DNA of 64,000 bases from Paenibacillus radicis (ex Gao et al. 2016) (GCF_014641555.1 NZ_BMHY01000003.1:161061-225060); one strand, 5' to 3'; positions 17,320-26,870 are shown, counted from the first letter of the stretch. Numbers and translations are program-made. Notes: a model not told the origin generated them from the letters alone.

Positions 17320-18831
17320 TTACTTTGAAGCGGCCCACTCATCCAGCTGCTTCTGTTTCTCCGCGATAACCTTCTCGATGCCCGCCTTCTTCAAGGCGTT
17401 GTTGAACTTCGGCAAGTTTTCCGCAGGGTTCAGCGTTCCCGTCTCCAGCCCCATCGCATATTGCTGGATCACATTCTCGATGGCCGCAAGCTCCGTCTTC
17501 ACAGGCTCCGGGTTGTACATGAAGCCCAGCGCCGCGGATTTCTCCGCTCCTCGGTTGAATTCATCCATCTTCTGCCAAATGTCAGGACTATCGGTTTTCC
17601 ATGGATACGCCAGCAATTGGTTGCCGAACATCCAGCCCTGTCTCAAGTTGTACCCGCTATTGCTGGCATCTACGCCATCTGCAAAGTCGATTGTGCCGTT
17701 CTCGTTGACCTTGTAGTGCTTGCCTTCGATACCCCAATGAAGCAAATTAACGATTTCCTTATCCGTATACAGCAGGTTTAGAAACATCATCGCCCGTTCC
17801 GGGTCTTTGGATGTCGTCGCAATTGCGAGCATCGCATTCGTAATCGTCAGCGTATTCATCTTGGCCGGCGCGAGCTTCACTTCCGTCAGTTCCGTCCCTA
17901 CCGCATTGCCTGTCTGGGTGGTAATGCCGGGCTTGCCTTTGTTTGGTGTGGAAAATCCGATGTTCGCCTTCATATAATCCCGGCCGGTTTGCGAAGTTGT
18001 AGCGATATCCTTCGGGATATAGCCCGCCTTATACCATTCGTGCAGCGTGCTGACAAACTTGGCGTACTCATCGCTTTCATACAGATTGACTACTTCGAGC
18101 TTGCTCGTATCCGTCAGTACGCCAATCATATCGCTTAACGGATCGATCGTGGTCAACAGCAGCGGATAAGCAATCGAAGCGCCGCCCGAGGCCTTGCCGA
18201 TCAGCGACAGTTCTGGACGAGCCGCCTTCATCTTTTTGTAGATCGGCTCCATCTCTTCGAGCGTCTTCACGCCGCTGACGTCGATGTTGTTTTGCTCCAG
18301 CATATCCTTCCGGAACAACATCGTCGGATACGAGGCAAAGTCTCGGATACTCGGGATCCCGTAGGTTTTGCCGCCGATCTTGGAAGCGGCCAGTACGTCC
18401 GGATCAAATGCCGCTATGATGCCCTGCCCTGCCGTCTGCAGCAAATCGTCCATTGGAACGAGCTTTTTCTGCGCGACTTCCGAGATATACTGATTTTCCC
18501 CTGTGAAAATAATGTCCAGCTTATCATTGCCTGAGAACATCAGCACCTTCTGCTGCGTCCAGGCCGCAGGCTCGATTCGCTTCAGCTTAACCGTAGCGTT
18601 AATCTTCTCCTTCGTAATCTTGCTGACCGCCTCCTCAACCAGACCGAGGTCGCGCTGATTGTCTCCCCAGAACGCCAGCGTAATTTCATAAGGCTTCAAT
18701 CCGCCTTCATCTTTTCCTTTCCCGGGCTTCTCCCCGCCTTCACTAGGAGAAGAGGAAGAGCTGCATGCGCTCAGAACCATACAAATCGACAGCATGAACA
18801 GCAAAGCGTGAACCGTTTTCTTCTTATACAT
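17320..18831 (-). CDS. Carbohydrate ABC substrate-binding lipoprotein, LplA type (system 2)
   Basis: A 503-residue lipoprotein with lipobox MVLSAC (Cys23) and a family-1 solute-binding fold (ITLAFWGDNQRDL... start, GGKTYGIPSIRDF and GWMFGNQLLAYPW segments). The frame is open 46 codons further upstream, but the ATG at 18831 is directly behind GGGAGGT. It lies at the distal end of its operon, about 180 bases after the MFS gene, whereas binding proteins in the other two systems are promoter-proximal. Ligand unknown. Confidence 0.86.
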   Translation of the reverse strand: MYKKKTVHALLFMLSICMVLSACSSSSSPSEGGEKPGKGKDEGGLKPYEITLAFWGDNQRDLGLVEEAVSKITKEKINATVKLKRIEPAAWTQQKVLMFSGNDKLDIIFTGENQYISEVAQKKLVPMDDLLQTAGQGIIAAFDPDVLAASKIGGKTYGIPSIRDFASYPTMLFRKDMLEQNNIDVSGVKTLEEMEPIYKKMKAARPELSLIGKASGGASIAYPLLLTTIDPLSDMIGVLTDTSKLEVVNLYESDEYAKFVSTLHEWYKAGYIPKDIATTSQTGRDYMKANIGFSTPNKGKPGITTQTGNAVGTELTEVKLAPAKMNTLTITNAMLAIATTSKDPERAMMFLNLLYTDKEIVNLLHWGIEGKHYKVNENGTIDFADGVDASNSGYNLRQGWMFGNQLLAYPWKTDSPDIWQKMDEFNRGAEKSAALGFMYNPEPVKTELAAIENVIQQYAMGLETGTLNPAENLPKFNNALKKAGIEKVIAEKQKQLDEWAASK

Positions 18832-19007
18832 CGTGTAAGACCTCCCTTGGATTTTCATAACAGGTGTTGTTGAATATCCTTGAACAATGGAGATGAAACT
18901 TGCCGATTCTCTTGCTCTTGCTCCTGCTCTTGCTGCCTGAAGGGGCGGCGGAAGCAACCCCAACCCCATCGGAATGAAGTATCGCTATCCGCCTTCTCCC
19001 ATCCTCG

Positions 19008-20198
19008 TCATGTCAACTGAGGCTGTTTCCTCATTCTCAGCCACATGAACAAGAAACCAATAACACCGGCTACCGAAATAGCCGCGCATATTTGATACAT
19101 CATCTGCGGCCCCAGATTGTCGAACATCCAGCCGCCGAATAGTCCCGCCACGATGCCGGAAATGCCGCCCCAGGTCAACGCATAGATCGCTTGGCCCGTA
19201 GCCCGGTATTCGCCCGGAATAAGATGTGCAGAAAGACTCGTTCCGACATAGTAATAGCCGCCAAACGTAATACAGTGAAGAATTTGAATGAAAATAATAT
19301 GAATTGGACCTCCTACTACCGACATCAGCAGCCATCGGATAACGAACAAAATACTGATTAAGACCAGACAGCCCAGCATCATCTTCGTCGATTTTTTCAG
19401 GAAGCGGTCAAACAGCAGAAAAACAGGGATTTCAAACACAGCCGATAGAAACACAGACCATCCAATCAACTCATTCGAGCCGCCAAGATTGGATATATAC
19501 AGCGACACGAAGGTCTGGTTGATGGAGTTAGGCACCGAGATCAAGACGCCCAGAATGACAAAGACGAAAAACACTTTGCTCGAAATCATGACCTTCCAGT
19601 AGCTTTGCCGCTCCCCCTTCGGTTTGGTCGTTACTCTGCCTCGCGGCAAGCCAATCGTAAACAGCAGGGTCACGACCATCATCGCACCGTACAGCACCCA
19701 TAGATTAAGCAAGCCCATCCAGCTCAGCACCGGCCCCGCCAGCACCGCAATAATTGCCCAGCCGAGCGAGCCCCACAGACGGAAAGCGCCGAATTTATGC
19801 TTCGTATTCTCGATGGCGTTCAGAATGAGGCTGTTGCTCTGAGAGAAGGTCGGACTGTTGAAGAAGAAGAAAATAAGCATCAGTGCAAAAATCAACACAT
19901 ACGACCGGGTCTGAAATACGATCACCGTTGCAATCAAGTTGCCGATCAGCAGCAGGATCAGAATGCGCTTGACGTTCTGCGTCCGGTCGCTCCAATAGCC
20001 CCAGAATGGATTCGCAAAGATCGATATGAAAGGTCCGCCGGCCATGATCATGCCGATCTCGATTTTGCTTAAGCCGATCTCTTGAAAGTAGAGCGGGAAA
20101 AAGGAGGTCAGAATCGCAATCGTACCGTATAAAAAGAAATTAAATCGTTTCAGAACCGCAAGTGACTTATTGTTGCCTTCAATCGATTGTTCCGTCAT
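19008..20198 (-). CDS. Major facilitator superfamily transporter (LacY/NucP-like group)
   Basis: A 396-residue protein with about twelve membrane segments, from FNFFLYGTIAILTSFFPLYF at the N-terminus to the final GVIGFLFMWLRMR. The loop GYWSDRTQNVKR between helices 2 and 3 is the MFS signature region. The arrangement resembles the MFS_1-like/nucleoside-sugar symporter group. The start at ATG 20198 is behind GGGGTGAGG; a GTG at 20213 is also in frame. It lies inside the sugar system 2 operon, so a mono- or disaccharide is a plausible substrate. Export of an excess intermediate is an alternative. Confidence 0.82.
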   Translation of the reverse strand: MTEQSIEGNNKSLAVLKRFNFFLYGTIAILTSFFPLYFQEIGLSKIEIGMIMAGGPFISIFANPFWGYWSDRTQNVKRILILLLIGNLIATVIVFQTRSYVLIFALMLIFFFFNSPTFSQSNSLILNAIENTKHKFGAFRLWGSLGWAIIAVLAGPVLSWMGLLNLWVLYGAMMVVTLLFTIGLPRGRVTTKPKGERQSYWKVMISSKVFFVFVILGVLISVPNSINQTFVSLYISNLGGSNELIGWSVFLSAVFEIPVFLLFDRFLKKSTKMMLGCLVLISILFVIRWLLMSVVGGPIHIIFIQILHCITFGGYYYVGTSLSAHLIPGEYRATGQAIYALTWGGISGIVAGLFGGWMFDNLGPQMMYQICAAISVAGVIGFLFMWLRMRKQPQLT

Positions 20199-20231
20199 CG
20201 GATGAATCCTCACCCCTTCCTTGCACGGATA

Positions 20232-21362
20232 TTAGAGCGTAATCGCTGTCGTCAAAGAATGCTCTATGATCTCGTCGCCGCTTACTTCTCTGCCCAGACG
20301 ATCTGACAAGTAGATGCCTTCACTGACCAGCATCGTCTGCAAAGCGATATGCGCCGTCGGCAGCAGTTCCACCCGGCCTTGCAGCGCCGCCACCCAATGA
20401 TGCTGCGACGATTGATAGGCGTCATAATCCGGCTTCAAATGATTCCAGCGTCCGTCCATTTCATCGAGATTGACCATGCCGTTAATATCGATATCGCAAA
20501 GCGTCGTATGGAAACTGAACGGAGCGAGCACCGCTTGGTCGGAGTAAGCTGGCAGCTTCACGCCGCCTTTGTTGCCGACGATGCTGCAGCCCTCAATGCT
20601 GCCAAGATGAATGCTCCAGGCTTCATAGATGTCCAGCGTGGCACCGCCCTCGAACTTCACGAAGCCAAGACCAAGCTCCTCCACGTCGAATACCGCCTGA
20701 CCGGCCCTTGTCGCATCCATATCCATCTCGCGGTAGCCTTTCCCGGATATTCGTTCCACCTTAGGCGTATCGAGCAAGTACAGCATTTGGGCAATATGAT
20801 AGACGCCCATATCGATAAGCGCTCCGCCTGCGGCGATATCCTTATTGAGAAAAGCCGGCGTACCGTATCCGTCGATGAAGGGACGGCCTCTCCGGCGGTG
20901 ACCGGTTGCCCGAGCGTGATACAGCTTGCCGAGCATGCCCCCGTCAATTAGAGCCTTCGCCGCTTTCGTTTCCTTGCGGTATAGCGTGCCGAGCTGAATA
21001 TGGAGCTTCTTGCCATAGGCCTTGGCTGCGTCCAGCATCTGAACGCCGTCGCTGTAAGAGCCGGCAATCGGCTTCTCGCAATAGACATCTTTGCCGGCTT
21101 TGAAAGCAGCAATCGTTACCGGCGAATGCAGGTTGTTGTGCAGACAGACATCCACCGCTTCAATATCGTCCCGCTGCAGCATCTCCTTGAAGTCGGAGTA
21201 GACGTTCGGAATACCGAACTGCTCCGCCACCCTTTGCGCTTCCTGCACATTCACGTCGCAAATCGCTACGATTTCAGCATCTGCAATATTGGCATAATTC
21301 CTCAAATGCGCTTTGCCGATCAAGCCGGCTCCAACGATTCCGATGCGTACTTTTCTACTCAT
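20232..21362 (-). CDS. Gfo/Idh/MocA-family NAD(P)-dependent oxidoreductase (system 2)
   Basis: A 376-residue soluble dehydrogenase. The N-terminal Rossmann domain has IGIVGAGLIG, followed by the catalytic-lysine motif CEKPIAG. The substrate domain has the DMGVYH segment (Asp...His) seen in inositol/glucose dehydrogenase relatives. The downstream of two nearby ATGs (21362) was chosen because AAAGGAG abuts the first and is 9 bases from the second. With the adjacent isomerase/epimerase it probably oxidises and rearranges an imported sugar or inositol-like compound. Confidence 0.88.
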   Translation of the reverse strand: MSRKVRIGIVGAGLIGKAHLRNYANIADAEIVAICDVNVQEAQRVAEQFGIPNVYSDFKEMLQRDDIEAVDVCLHNNLHSPVTIAAFKAGKDVYCEKPIAGSYSDGVQMLDAAKAYGKKLHIQLGTLYRKETKAAKALIDGGMLGKLYHARATGHRRRGRPFIDGYGTPAFLNKDIAAGGALIDMGVYHIAQMLYLLDTPKVERISGKGYREMDMDATRAGQAVFDVEELGLGFVKFEGGATLDIYEAWSIHLGSIEGCSIVGNKGGVKLPAYSDQAVLAPFSFHTTLCDIDINGMVNLDEMDGRWNHLKPDYDAYQSSQHHWVAALQGRVELLPTAHIALQTMLVSEGIYLSDRLGREVSGDEIIEHSLTTAITL

Positions 21363-21384
21363 TCCACTCATCTCCTTTGGTTAG

Positions 21385-22194
21385 TTAGGCTTGCGGCTGG
21401 GGTTCGCGTACACTGGCCAAAATCCGTTTCACGGAAGCAATCGCCCATTCCATTTCCATATACTGATTCGCTGGCGAGTTGTATTCGATGCCCCAATAGC
21501 CGTCGTATCCAGCGTCCAGTAGCGTCCGGACAAGTGACTCCGCTTTATCGGATGCAACCGTTTTGCCATCGAAATGCGTATGATAGACCCACGGCGCTAC
21601 AAGCGCATCGCCAATCTCCTCGTCCACTGCCCAGCGCCCCATATGCAGCAGAATGCCAAAGCTCGGATGGTTGACTCCCTCAGCCAATTGCTTCAAATAG
21701 TTCGGGTCCTTCGAGGACCCCATATGATTCTCCGGTCCAACGATCATGCCAAGATCAGCAGCAAGCTGGCTAAGTACCCGGAACTGCTTTATGTTATAGT
21801 CAAGCTGCTCTTCCGTTGACGGATCGGAGCTTTTGTCTCCCGTATCAATGCGGACCGTTGCGGCTCCAAGCGTAGAGGCAATTTTCATATAAGCCTCGGC
21901 GTTGCCGAAAAGCATTTTCCGCTTCTCGGGGTCCGCGTCCCAGAGATGAGCACCATCGACTGCGATGTTAATAACCTTCATGCCCTTTTCGTCGATCGCT
22001 TCGCGAACTTTCCGGATATAGGACTCGTCGGGCAGTGTAAAGATATCCTGACGCGCCTTGTCGAACGTTCCATTCCATAGGTCTACCGTGTCGAGCCCGT
22101 ACCTGTATTTCGAGGATTCCAAATAGCCGAACGTATCCATCTTTCCTTCATTCATCGTGTTGTTAAAGGAATAGCCGCCAATGCTGATTTTCAT
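21385..22194 (-). CDS. Sugar phosphate isomerase/epimerase-like TIM-barrel protein
   Basis: A 269-residue AP-endonuclease-2-family TIM barrel. Visible candidate metal-binding positions are in IAVDGAH, GPENHMG, HMGRWAVDEE, HTHFDG and GYWGIEY, the usual Glu-Asp-His-Glu pattern of xylose-isomerase-like barrels. The ATG at 22194 follows GGGAGG; the upstream in-frame extension is glycine/arginine-rich and not credible. Paired with the Gfo/Idh/MocA dehydrogenase, as in many catabolic operons. Substrate unknown. Confidence 0.85.
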   Translation of the reverse strand: MKISIGGYSFNNTMNEGKMDTFGYLESSKYRYGLDTVDLWNGTFDKARQDIFTLPDESYIRKVREAIDEKGMKVINIAVDGAHLWDADPEKRKMLFGNAEAYMKIASTLGAATVRIDTGDKSSDPSTEEQLDYNIKQFRVLSQLAADLGMIVGPENHMGSSKDPNYLKQLAEGVNHPSFGILLHMGRWAVDEEIGDALVAPWVYHTHFDGKTVASDKAESLVRTLLDAGYDGYWGIEYNSPANQYMEMEWAIASVKRILASVREPQPQA

Positions 22195-22308
22195 ATGCTT
22201 ACCCTCCCTGGTCTGTTGTTGGAACGATCTTTCGGTTGATGCCTGCTTCCTTTCCCCCGGGCCGCCCGCCCCACCACCTCCTCTCCAAGCTGCCATCAAT
22301 TTCTGTAA

Positions 22309-23190
22309 CTAGCCTTTAATTGCCCCAACCGTTAAGCCTTTGACGAAAAACCGCTGGAAGAACGGGTAAGCAATCAGAATCGGCAGCACCCCGATGACCG
22401 CAATGGCAATACGCACCCCTTGCGTCGGAATCGCCGCACCCTCCACGCGCGTCGAATACTCAACATTTTCGAGCAAATATTGGACATTGAGTAAAATCGT
22501 ATTGAGCAGCACCTGAATGCTGTACAACTTGCTGTCTGAGACGTAGATCAATCCATTAAACCAGTCATTCCAATAATTAATGACCTGAAACAATCCGACC
22601 GTCGCAATAACAGGTAGTGACAGCGGCAAAATCATTTGAAAGAAAATTCTGAATTCTCCTGCCCCGTCGATATGCGCAGATTCCAGTACGGCGCCCGGTA
22701 TGGACACAGTGAAGAAGGTTCTTAGCAAGATGACGTAAAAAGCGCTGACCAGCAGGCCGGGAACGATTAAAGCGAGCAAGGTGTTGTCGATGTTGAATAC
22801 GTTGGCGTAAATGAGATAGGTCGGTACGAGCCCTCCATTAAAGAGCATCGTGAAGAATACGAGAAAGGAGAAGAAACCGCGAAACGGCAAATCTCTTTTG
22901 GAAAGCGGATAGGCCAGCAGTGTCATAATCGCAAGGCTTGCGATCGTGCCGACGGTCGTCACGAGGAATGAAATGCCATAGGCATTGAAGATATCGCTTG
23001 ATTTTTCAAATATAAACTTGTAGCTTTCCAGACTGTACTGACTTGGCAAAAAGGAGTAGCCCTCCCGGATAATGACCATTTCGTCCGTAAACGAGGCCGA
23101 CACCAGCAGCAAAAACGGGATCAGGCAGAAGCCGGAGATCAATGCAAAGATGACATTGATAATGCTTTGCTCCACTTTGTTGGATCGCAA
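22309..23190 (-). CDS. Carbohydrate ABC permease, YtcP/LplC type (system 2)
   Basis: A 293-residue MalG-like permease with about six membrane helices, EAA-type loop ESAHIDGAGEFRIFFQMILP and the family ending FVKGLTVGAIKG. It follows the LplB-like gene by 13 bases. No ATPase gene is nearby. Confidence 0.9.
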   Translation of the reverse strand: MRSNKVEQSIINVIFALISGFCLIPFLLLVSASFTDEMVIIREGYSFLPSQYSLESYKFIFEKSSDIFNAYGISFLVTTVGTIASLAIMTLLAYPLSKRDLPFRGFFSFLVFFTMLFNGGLVPTYLIYANVFNIDNTLLALIVPGLLVSAFYVILLRTFFTVSIPGAVLESAHIDGAGEFRIFFQMILPLSLPVIATVGLFQVINYWNDWFNGLIYVSDSKLYSIQVLLNTILLNVQYLLENVEYSTRVEGAAIPTQGVRIAIAVIGVLPILIAYPFFQRFFVKGLTVGAIKG

Positions 23191-23203
23191 AGGTTACGCC
23201 TCC

Positions 23204-24142
23204 TTAGAACAATGAATTGTCCGGGTTTATTTTTTTGACCACGTAATTGGTGAAGATGATGAGCACGAAGCCGACAATCGATTGATAGAAGCCGGCTGCC
23301 GATGCCATCCCGATATCTCCGTTTTTCAGCAGCGCGCGGTATACGTAGGTGTCCAGAACATTCGTTGTCGGAAGCAGCGGGCCGGAGTCGAGCGGCACTT
23401 GGTAGAACAAGCCGAAATCGGCGTGAAAAATTCTTCCGATCTGCAGCAGCGTCATAATGACGATAACCGGTGTCAGGGCGGGCAGCGTAATGTGCAGCAC
23501 TTGCTTAAGCTTGCCGGCGCCGTCAATCTTGGCGGCCTCGTAATATTCATGATCAATCCCGACAACGGCGGCGAAATAAATGATACACAGGTAGCCGACG
23601 CTATGCCAGATGTTCACAATCGTCAGGATGACCGGCCAATACTTCGGCTCCGTATACCACATGACCGCTTCCTTGCCGAAGAGCGGCATAATCGTATTGT
23701 TGACGAAGCCGGTCTCCATGCTGAGCAGCGAGAATACGAGATAACCGACAATGACGGTTGAGATCAGATAGGGCAGCAGAATCGCGCTTTGATAAAAACG
23801 CCTCAGCAGCTTGTTCTTCAGCTCATTCAAGAGAATGGCGAGCCCGACGGAAATGACGAGATTAAGCGCAATGAATACGGTATTGTACAAAATCGTATTT
23901 CGCGTAATGATGTAAGCCTCTGACGTCTTGAACAAATACTCGAAATTGCGAAAGCCCACCCAGTCCCCGCCGAAGACCCCCTTCGAAAAATCGATTTCCT
24001 TAAACGCGATGACGATGCCGAACATTGGGATGTAGTTGTTAATGAGCAAATACGCGACACCCGGGAGGAGCATGAAGTACAAAACTTTGTATTTTCTTAG
24101 CTTGCGAAAAGCTGCCTGATTCAACCTTGGCGTCATGGCCAT
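23204..24142 (-). CDS. Carbohydrate ABC permease, LplB type (system 2)
   Basis: A 312-residue MalF-like permease: INNYIPMFGIVIAFKEIDFS near the N-terminus and EAA-type loop YEAAKIDGAGKLKQVLHIT. It is the first gene of the system 2 operon, divergent from the ROK regulator gene with a 462-base gap holding a palindromic operator candidate. A second ATG two codons in is an equally possible start. Confidence 0.9.
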   Translation of the reverse strand: MAMTPRLNQAAFRKLRKYKVLYFMLLPGVAYLLINNYIPMFGIVIAFKEIDFSKGVFGGDWVGFRNFEYLFKTSEAYIITRNTILYNTVFIALNLVISVGLAILLNELKNKLLRRFYQSAILLPYLISTVIVGYLVFSLLSMETGFVNNTIMPLFGKEAVMWYTEPKYWPVILTIVNIWHSVGYLCIIYFAAVVGIDHEYYEAAKIDGAGKLKQVLHITLPALTPVIVIMTLLQIGRIFHADFGLFYQVPLDSGPLLPTTNVLDTYVYRALLKNGDIGMASAAGFYQSIVGFVLIIFTNYVVKKINPDNSLF

Positions 24143-24604
24143 TCCCTTCCTCTCAGTTTGATGGCTGATATGAAAACGGACGCTTTTGCGTTGAAATGCA
24201 CCCCCTTTTAATTAATTGTTCCACCGGACGAATTAATTAATCAAAAAAATTTAAACCGCTTACTCTTATTTGAATTCATTATATTTTCGGTTAATATCGC
24301 TTGTCAATGACTAATGTTAATTTTCTGAAAATTTAATTATGTCTCTTTTTCGACAATTACAAGGTCTCCAGTTCTATCAAAAGTTGACAGTGGCCCCGAG
24401 CATTCAATATAATCGCTTTGATATCTCTTTACACTACCTATCCCCCTGCCGCAGAAAATATATGATATTGAATGGCCCTATCCTCCATAGGCACTCCTAC
24501 CACCGTCTCTGTCCGCCTACCGGCTTTATGGCCGCGGACCGATTCCAGACTGGCTTGTTCAGGCCGTTCTAGCACGCCATCTAAATAGAATATGGAGAAT
24601 TGAT
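24143..24604. other. Divergent promoter region between system 2 and the ROK regulator
   Basis: No gene is supported; a 77-codon plus-strand frame (24339-24572) has no ribosome binding site and unconvincing composition. The half near the permease is AT-rich and contains the 33-base palindrome described separately. Confidence 0.6.
24208..24240. promoter_or_regulatory. 33-base palindrome, candidate operator of the ROK regulator
   Basis: Ten-base arms TTAATTAATT and AATTAATTAA flank a partly symmetric centre with TCC and GGA, centred on 24224. It lies 66 bases upstream of the first permease gene and in the same gap as the regulator. XylR/NagC-type ROK repressors bind long AT-rich palindromes, so this is the best operator candidate. 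Confidence 0.55.
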
Positions 24605-25729
24605 ATGATAAAAATAGGAAACCAGCAAATGCTTCGGGAAATCAACATTTCGACGCTGCTTCATGCCATATTCGAGCACGGGCCGATATCCCGGGTCGAA
24701 TTGGCGCGGAAAACCAAACTTAGCCCCACCACCGTCTCGGTTCTGATCGAGGATATGATTCGCGAAAAGCTAGTGCATGAGACCGGTACGTCCGGAAGCG
24801 GCGTGGGACGCAAGATGACGCTCCTCAACATTCGCGCCGACGGCGGCTATGTAATCGGTGTTGATCTGTCCAGCTCACCGGCTCGCTGTGTGCTTCTCAA
24901 CCTGAATGGCGAGCTCATTGCCAACCAGACCTTCAAGCCGGTCATCGGCGAGGAGCAAATCCGCGCAGAGCTCGCCAATACGATCCGCACTTTTATCCGA
25001 AATCAGCAAATTCCATACGAGCTCATCAAGCGTATCGGCATTTCGCTTCCGGGCAGACTTGACGATACGCAAAGCGTCGTCATGACGTCCAATTACTTAA
25101 AGCTGGACCGCTTCCCGTTGTTGAAAATGCTTGAAGACGAGCTGTCGATCCCGATTCTGTTAACGAATGACCTCGATGCAGCTGGCTTCGCGGAGCGGTT
25201 CAGCGGTGCAGCTAAAGGTGATCATTCGATCATCTTTCTGATGATTGATTACGGAACCGGTGCAGGAATCGTCATTAATGGTCAAATCTATCACGGTTCC
25301 GGAGGATCGGCGGGCCGAACGCCTTTCTTCTCTCCCTATTGCACGCCGGTGCTGGCAGAGCGGTTAAGACGGGAAAATCCTGAGCCGTTCGAGGGGCAAA
25401 CGCCCGAAGAGGTTATTCGGACCTTTGTCGCCCTGGCCTTCGATGGCGTTCAGCCCTATCACGATCTAGCCGAGCTTATGATTCACGAAATTAGTGATTA
25501 TTGCGGCAAAGCGCTGTTGCTCGTCAATCCGCAGAAAATGATACTCGGCGGGTGGATTACAGACAATAAGCTGTTTTTCGACCGTCTCGTTACCGCTATT
25601 CACCAGGCTGAAAGCTCTCCGTACGGTGATACGCCAGTGCTGCCGTTTCATTGGAAAATGTACGGTGCGGCAATGGGCGCCGCCACGCTTGGCTTGTATG
25701 AAATCTTCAAGCAGAAGACCGTGCAATAA
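24605..25729 (+). CDS. ROK-family transcriptional regulator (XylR/NagC-like)
   Basis: A 374-residue regulator. The N-terminal winged helix-turn-helix spans about residues 10-70 (GPISRVELARKTKLSPTTVS), followed by an actin-fold ROK domain with IGVDLSSS and DYGTGAGIVINGQIYHGSGG. The CxCGxxGCxE zinc motif of ROK sugar kinases is absent; the region reads TPFFSPYCTP instead. Kinase activity is therefore unlikely, and a sugar-responsive repressor is the best call. It is divergent from the system 2 operon, its probable target. SD GGAG precedes the ATG. Confidence 0.9.
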   Translation: MIKIGNQQMLREINISTLLHAIFEHGPISRVELARKTKLSPTTVSVLIEDMIREKLVHETGTSGSGVGRKMTLLNIRADGGYVIGVDLSSSPARCVLLNLNGELIANQTFKPVIGEEQIRAELANTIRTFIRNQQIPYELIKRIGISLPGRLDDTQSVVMTSNYLKLDRFPLLKMLEDELSIPILLTNDLDAAGFAERFSGAAKGDHSIIFLMIDYGTGAGIVINGQIYHGSGGSAGRTPFFSPYCTPVLAERLRRENPEPFEGQTPEEVIRTFVALAFDGVQPYHDLAELMIHEISDYCGKALLLVNPQKMILGGWITDNKLFFDRLVTAIHQAESSPYGDTPVLPFHWKMYGAAMGAATLGLYEIFKQKTVQ

Positions 25730-25740
25730 CCTTGAATAAG

Positions 25741-25785
25741 CAAAGAACGCAACGTTTCCGGCTATGCCGGTCGTTGCGTTCTTTG
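25741..25785. terminator. Hairpin between convergent genes, probable bidirectional terminator
   Basis: A 14-bp perfect stem (CAAAGAACGCAACG / CGTTGCGTTCTTTG, 25741-25754 and 25772-25785). The T-tract is short. It lies between the ROK stop and the siderophore binding-protein stop. Confidence 0.6.
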
Positions 25786-25803
25786 ACGTGGATTCCTTTG
25801 CGA

Positions 25804-26781
25804 TTATTGCGTCAGCAGATTAACCGCATCATTCAGCTGCACTTCAATATCATGCGGCGTGTAGCCAAGCCACGTATCCATGCTGATTTTGTACACATGA
25901 TTGTTTTTAACAGCCTTAAGGTTTTTCCACAGGGAACCCGCCTGAATCGTTTCAAACCGCTTGCTTGTCTCTTCCCCGTCCAGCAAAGTAACAAACACGT
26001 AATCGGCATCATAGTCCGGCAGCATTTCCAGTGAAATCGGTATTCCCCACAGGTTCGGGTCCTTGTCGATTTCCTTCTGCACAATAGCCGGCGGTTGCAA
26101 GCCTAGCGCTTTGTAAAGCGTGAAGCCGATATTGCGTACCCCGTATACGTAAAACTCTTTCGGATCAACACGATAGATAGCGACTGTCTGCCCATCTGCT
26201 ACTTTATCCGCGATTTTAGCCTTGGCCGCTGCGAGCTTTTCATCAAATGCAGTCTTCCAGGCAGCAGCTTCATCCTGGCGGTTCAAAATATCTCCAATCA
26301 CTTGAACGTGGCCGAACACATCGTAATCCATCCATGGAATGACTACGGTTGGCGCGATCTTGGACAATTTGTCGTAGACATCCTGCTCGACATCACCAGC
26401 AATAATCAACTCTGGCTGAAGCGACAAAATTTTCTCGAAATTAATATCATCAGGCGGCCCAATGTCTTCAATGCCTTGGAACGCAGGATCGGTTGTCTCC
26501 AGCAAATGGCTGGCTGCGCCGATTGGCTTCAGGCCAACGGAAATCATCTGGCTCGCATACTGCAGCGTAACGACTTTCTCCGGCTTCACCGGGATGCTCG
26601 TCTCCCCGTAGAAATGTTTGTATACGCGTGTTGCAGGTGCTGCCGTTTCGGTTTGCGGAGCCTCTGTTTCCTTCGGCGCGTTACTCCCGGAACTTGAATC
26701 TTTCCCTGTATTTCCGCAAGCGGCAAGCGTTAGTGCCAGCAAAAGCAAACTTATAGTGAGCAAATATCTCTTCAAAGCCAT
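25804..26781 (-). CDS. Iron-siderophore ABC substrate-binding lipoprotein (stand-alone)
   Basis: A 325-residue FepB/FhuD-type (cluster-8) binding protein with lipobox TLAAC (Cys22). The fold starts at KPEKVVTLQYASQMISVGLK and ends with NNHVYKISMDTWLGYTPH. It would capture a ferric siderophore outside the cell. No permease or ATPase is adjacent, so it must use a transporter encoded elsewhere, possibly the FecCD pair at 40.4-42.4 kb. A Fur box 52 bases upstream predicts iron repression. Confidence 0.88.
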   Translation of the reverse strand: MALKRYLLTISLLLLALTLAACGNTGKDSSSGSNAPKETEAPQTETAAPATRVYKHFYGETSIPVKPEKVVTLQYASQMISVGLKPIGAASHLLETTDPAFQGIEDIGPPDDINFEKILSLQPELIIAGDVEQDVYDKLSKIAPTVVIPWMDYDVFGHVQVIGDILNRQDEAAAWKTAFDEKLAAAKAKIADKVADGQTVAIYRVDPKEFYVYGVRNIGFTLYKALGLQPPAIVQKEIDKDPNLWGIPISLEMLPDYDADYVFVTLLDGEETSKRFETIQAGSLWKNLKAVKNNHVYKISMDTWLGYTPHDIEVQLNDAVNLLTQ

Positions 26782-26832
26782 ACTCCCCCAATAGATGAAA
26801 ATCTTTATAATTCAGATGTACTTGACATCCAT

Positions 26833-26847
26833 TGATAAAGATTATCA
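26833..26847. promoter_or_regulatory. Fur box upstream of the stand-alone siderophore binding protein
   Basis: TGATAAA-G-ATTATCA matches the 7-1-7 Bacillus Fur consensus TGATAATNATTATCA with one mismatch. Confidence 0.82.
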
Positions 26848-26870
26848 TTATTGATTAGGGACGTCAAGAA

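Noticed and set aside
18985..19335. 116-codon minus-strand frame overlapping the MFS gene
   Set aside because: Out-of-frame shadow; the MFS frame has the conserved membrane helices and ribosome binding site.
24339..24572. 77-codon plus-strand frame upstream of the ROK gene
   Set aside because: No ribosome binding site, atypical composition, and it lies in a promoter region.
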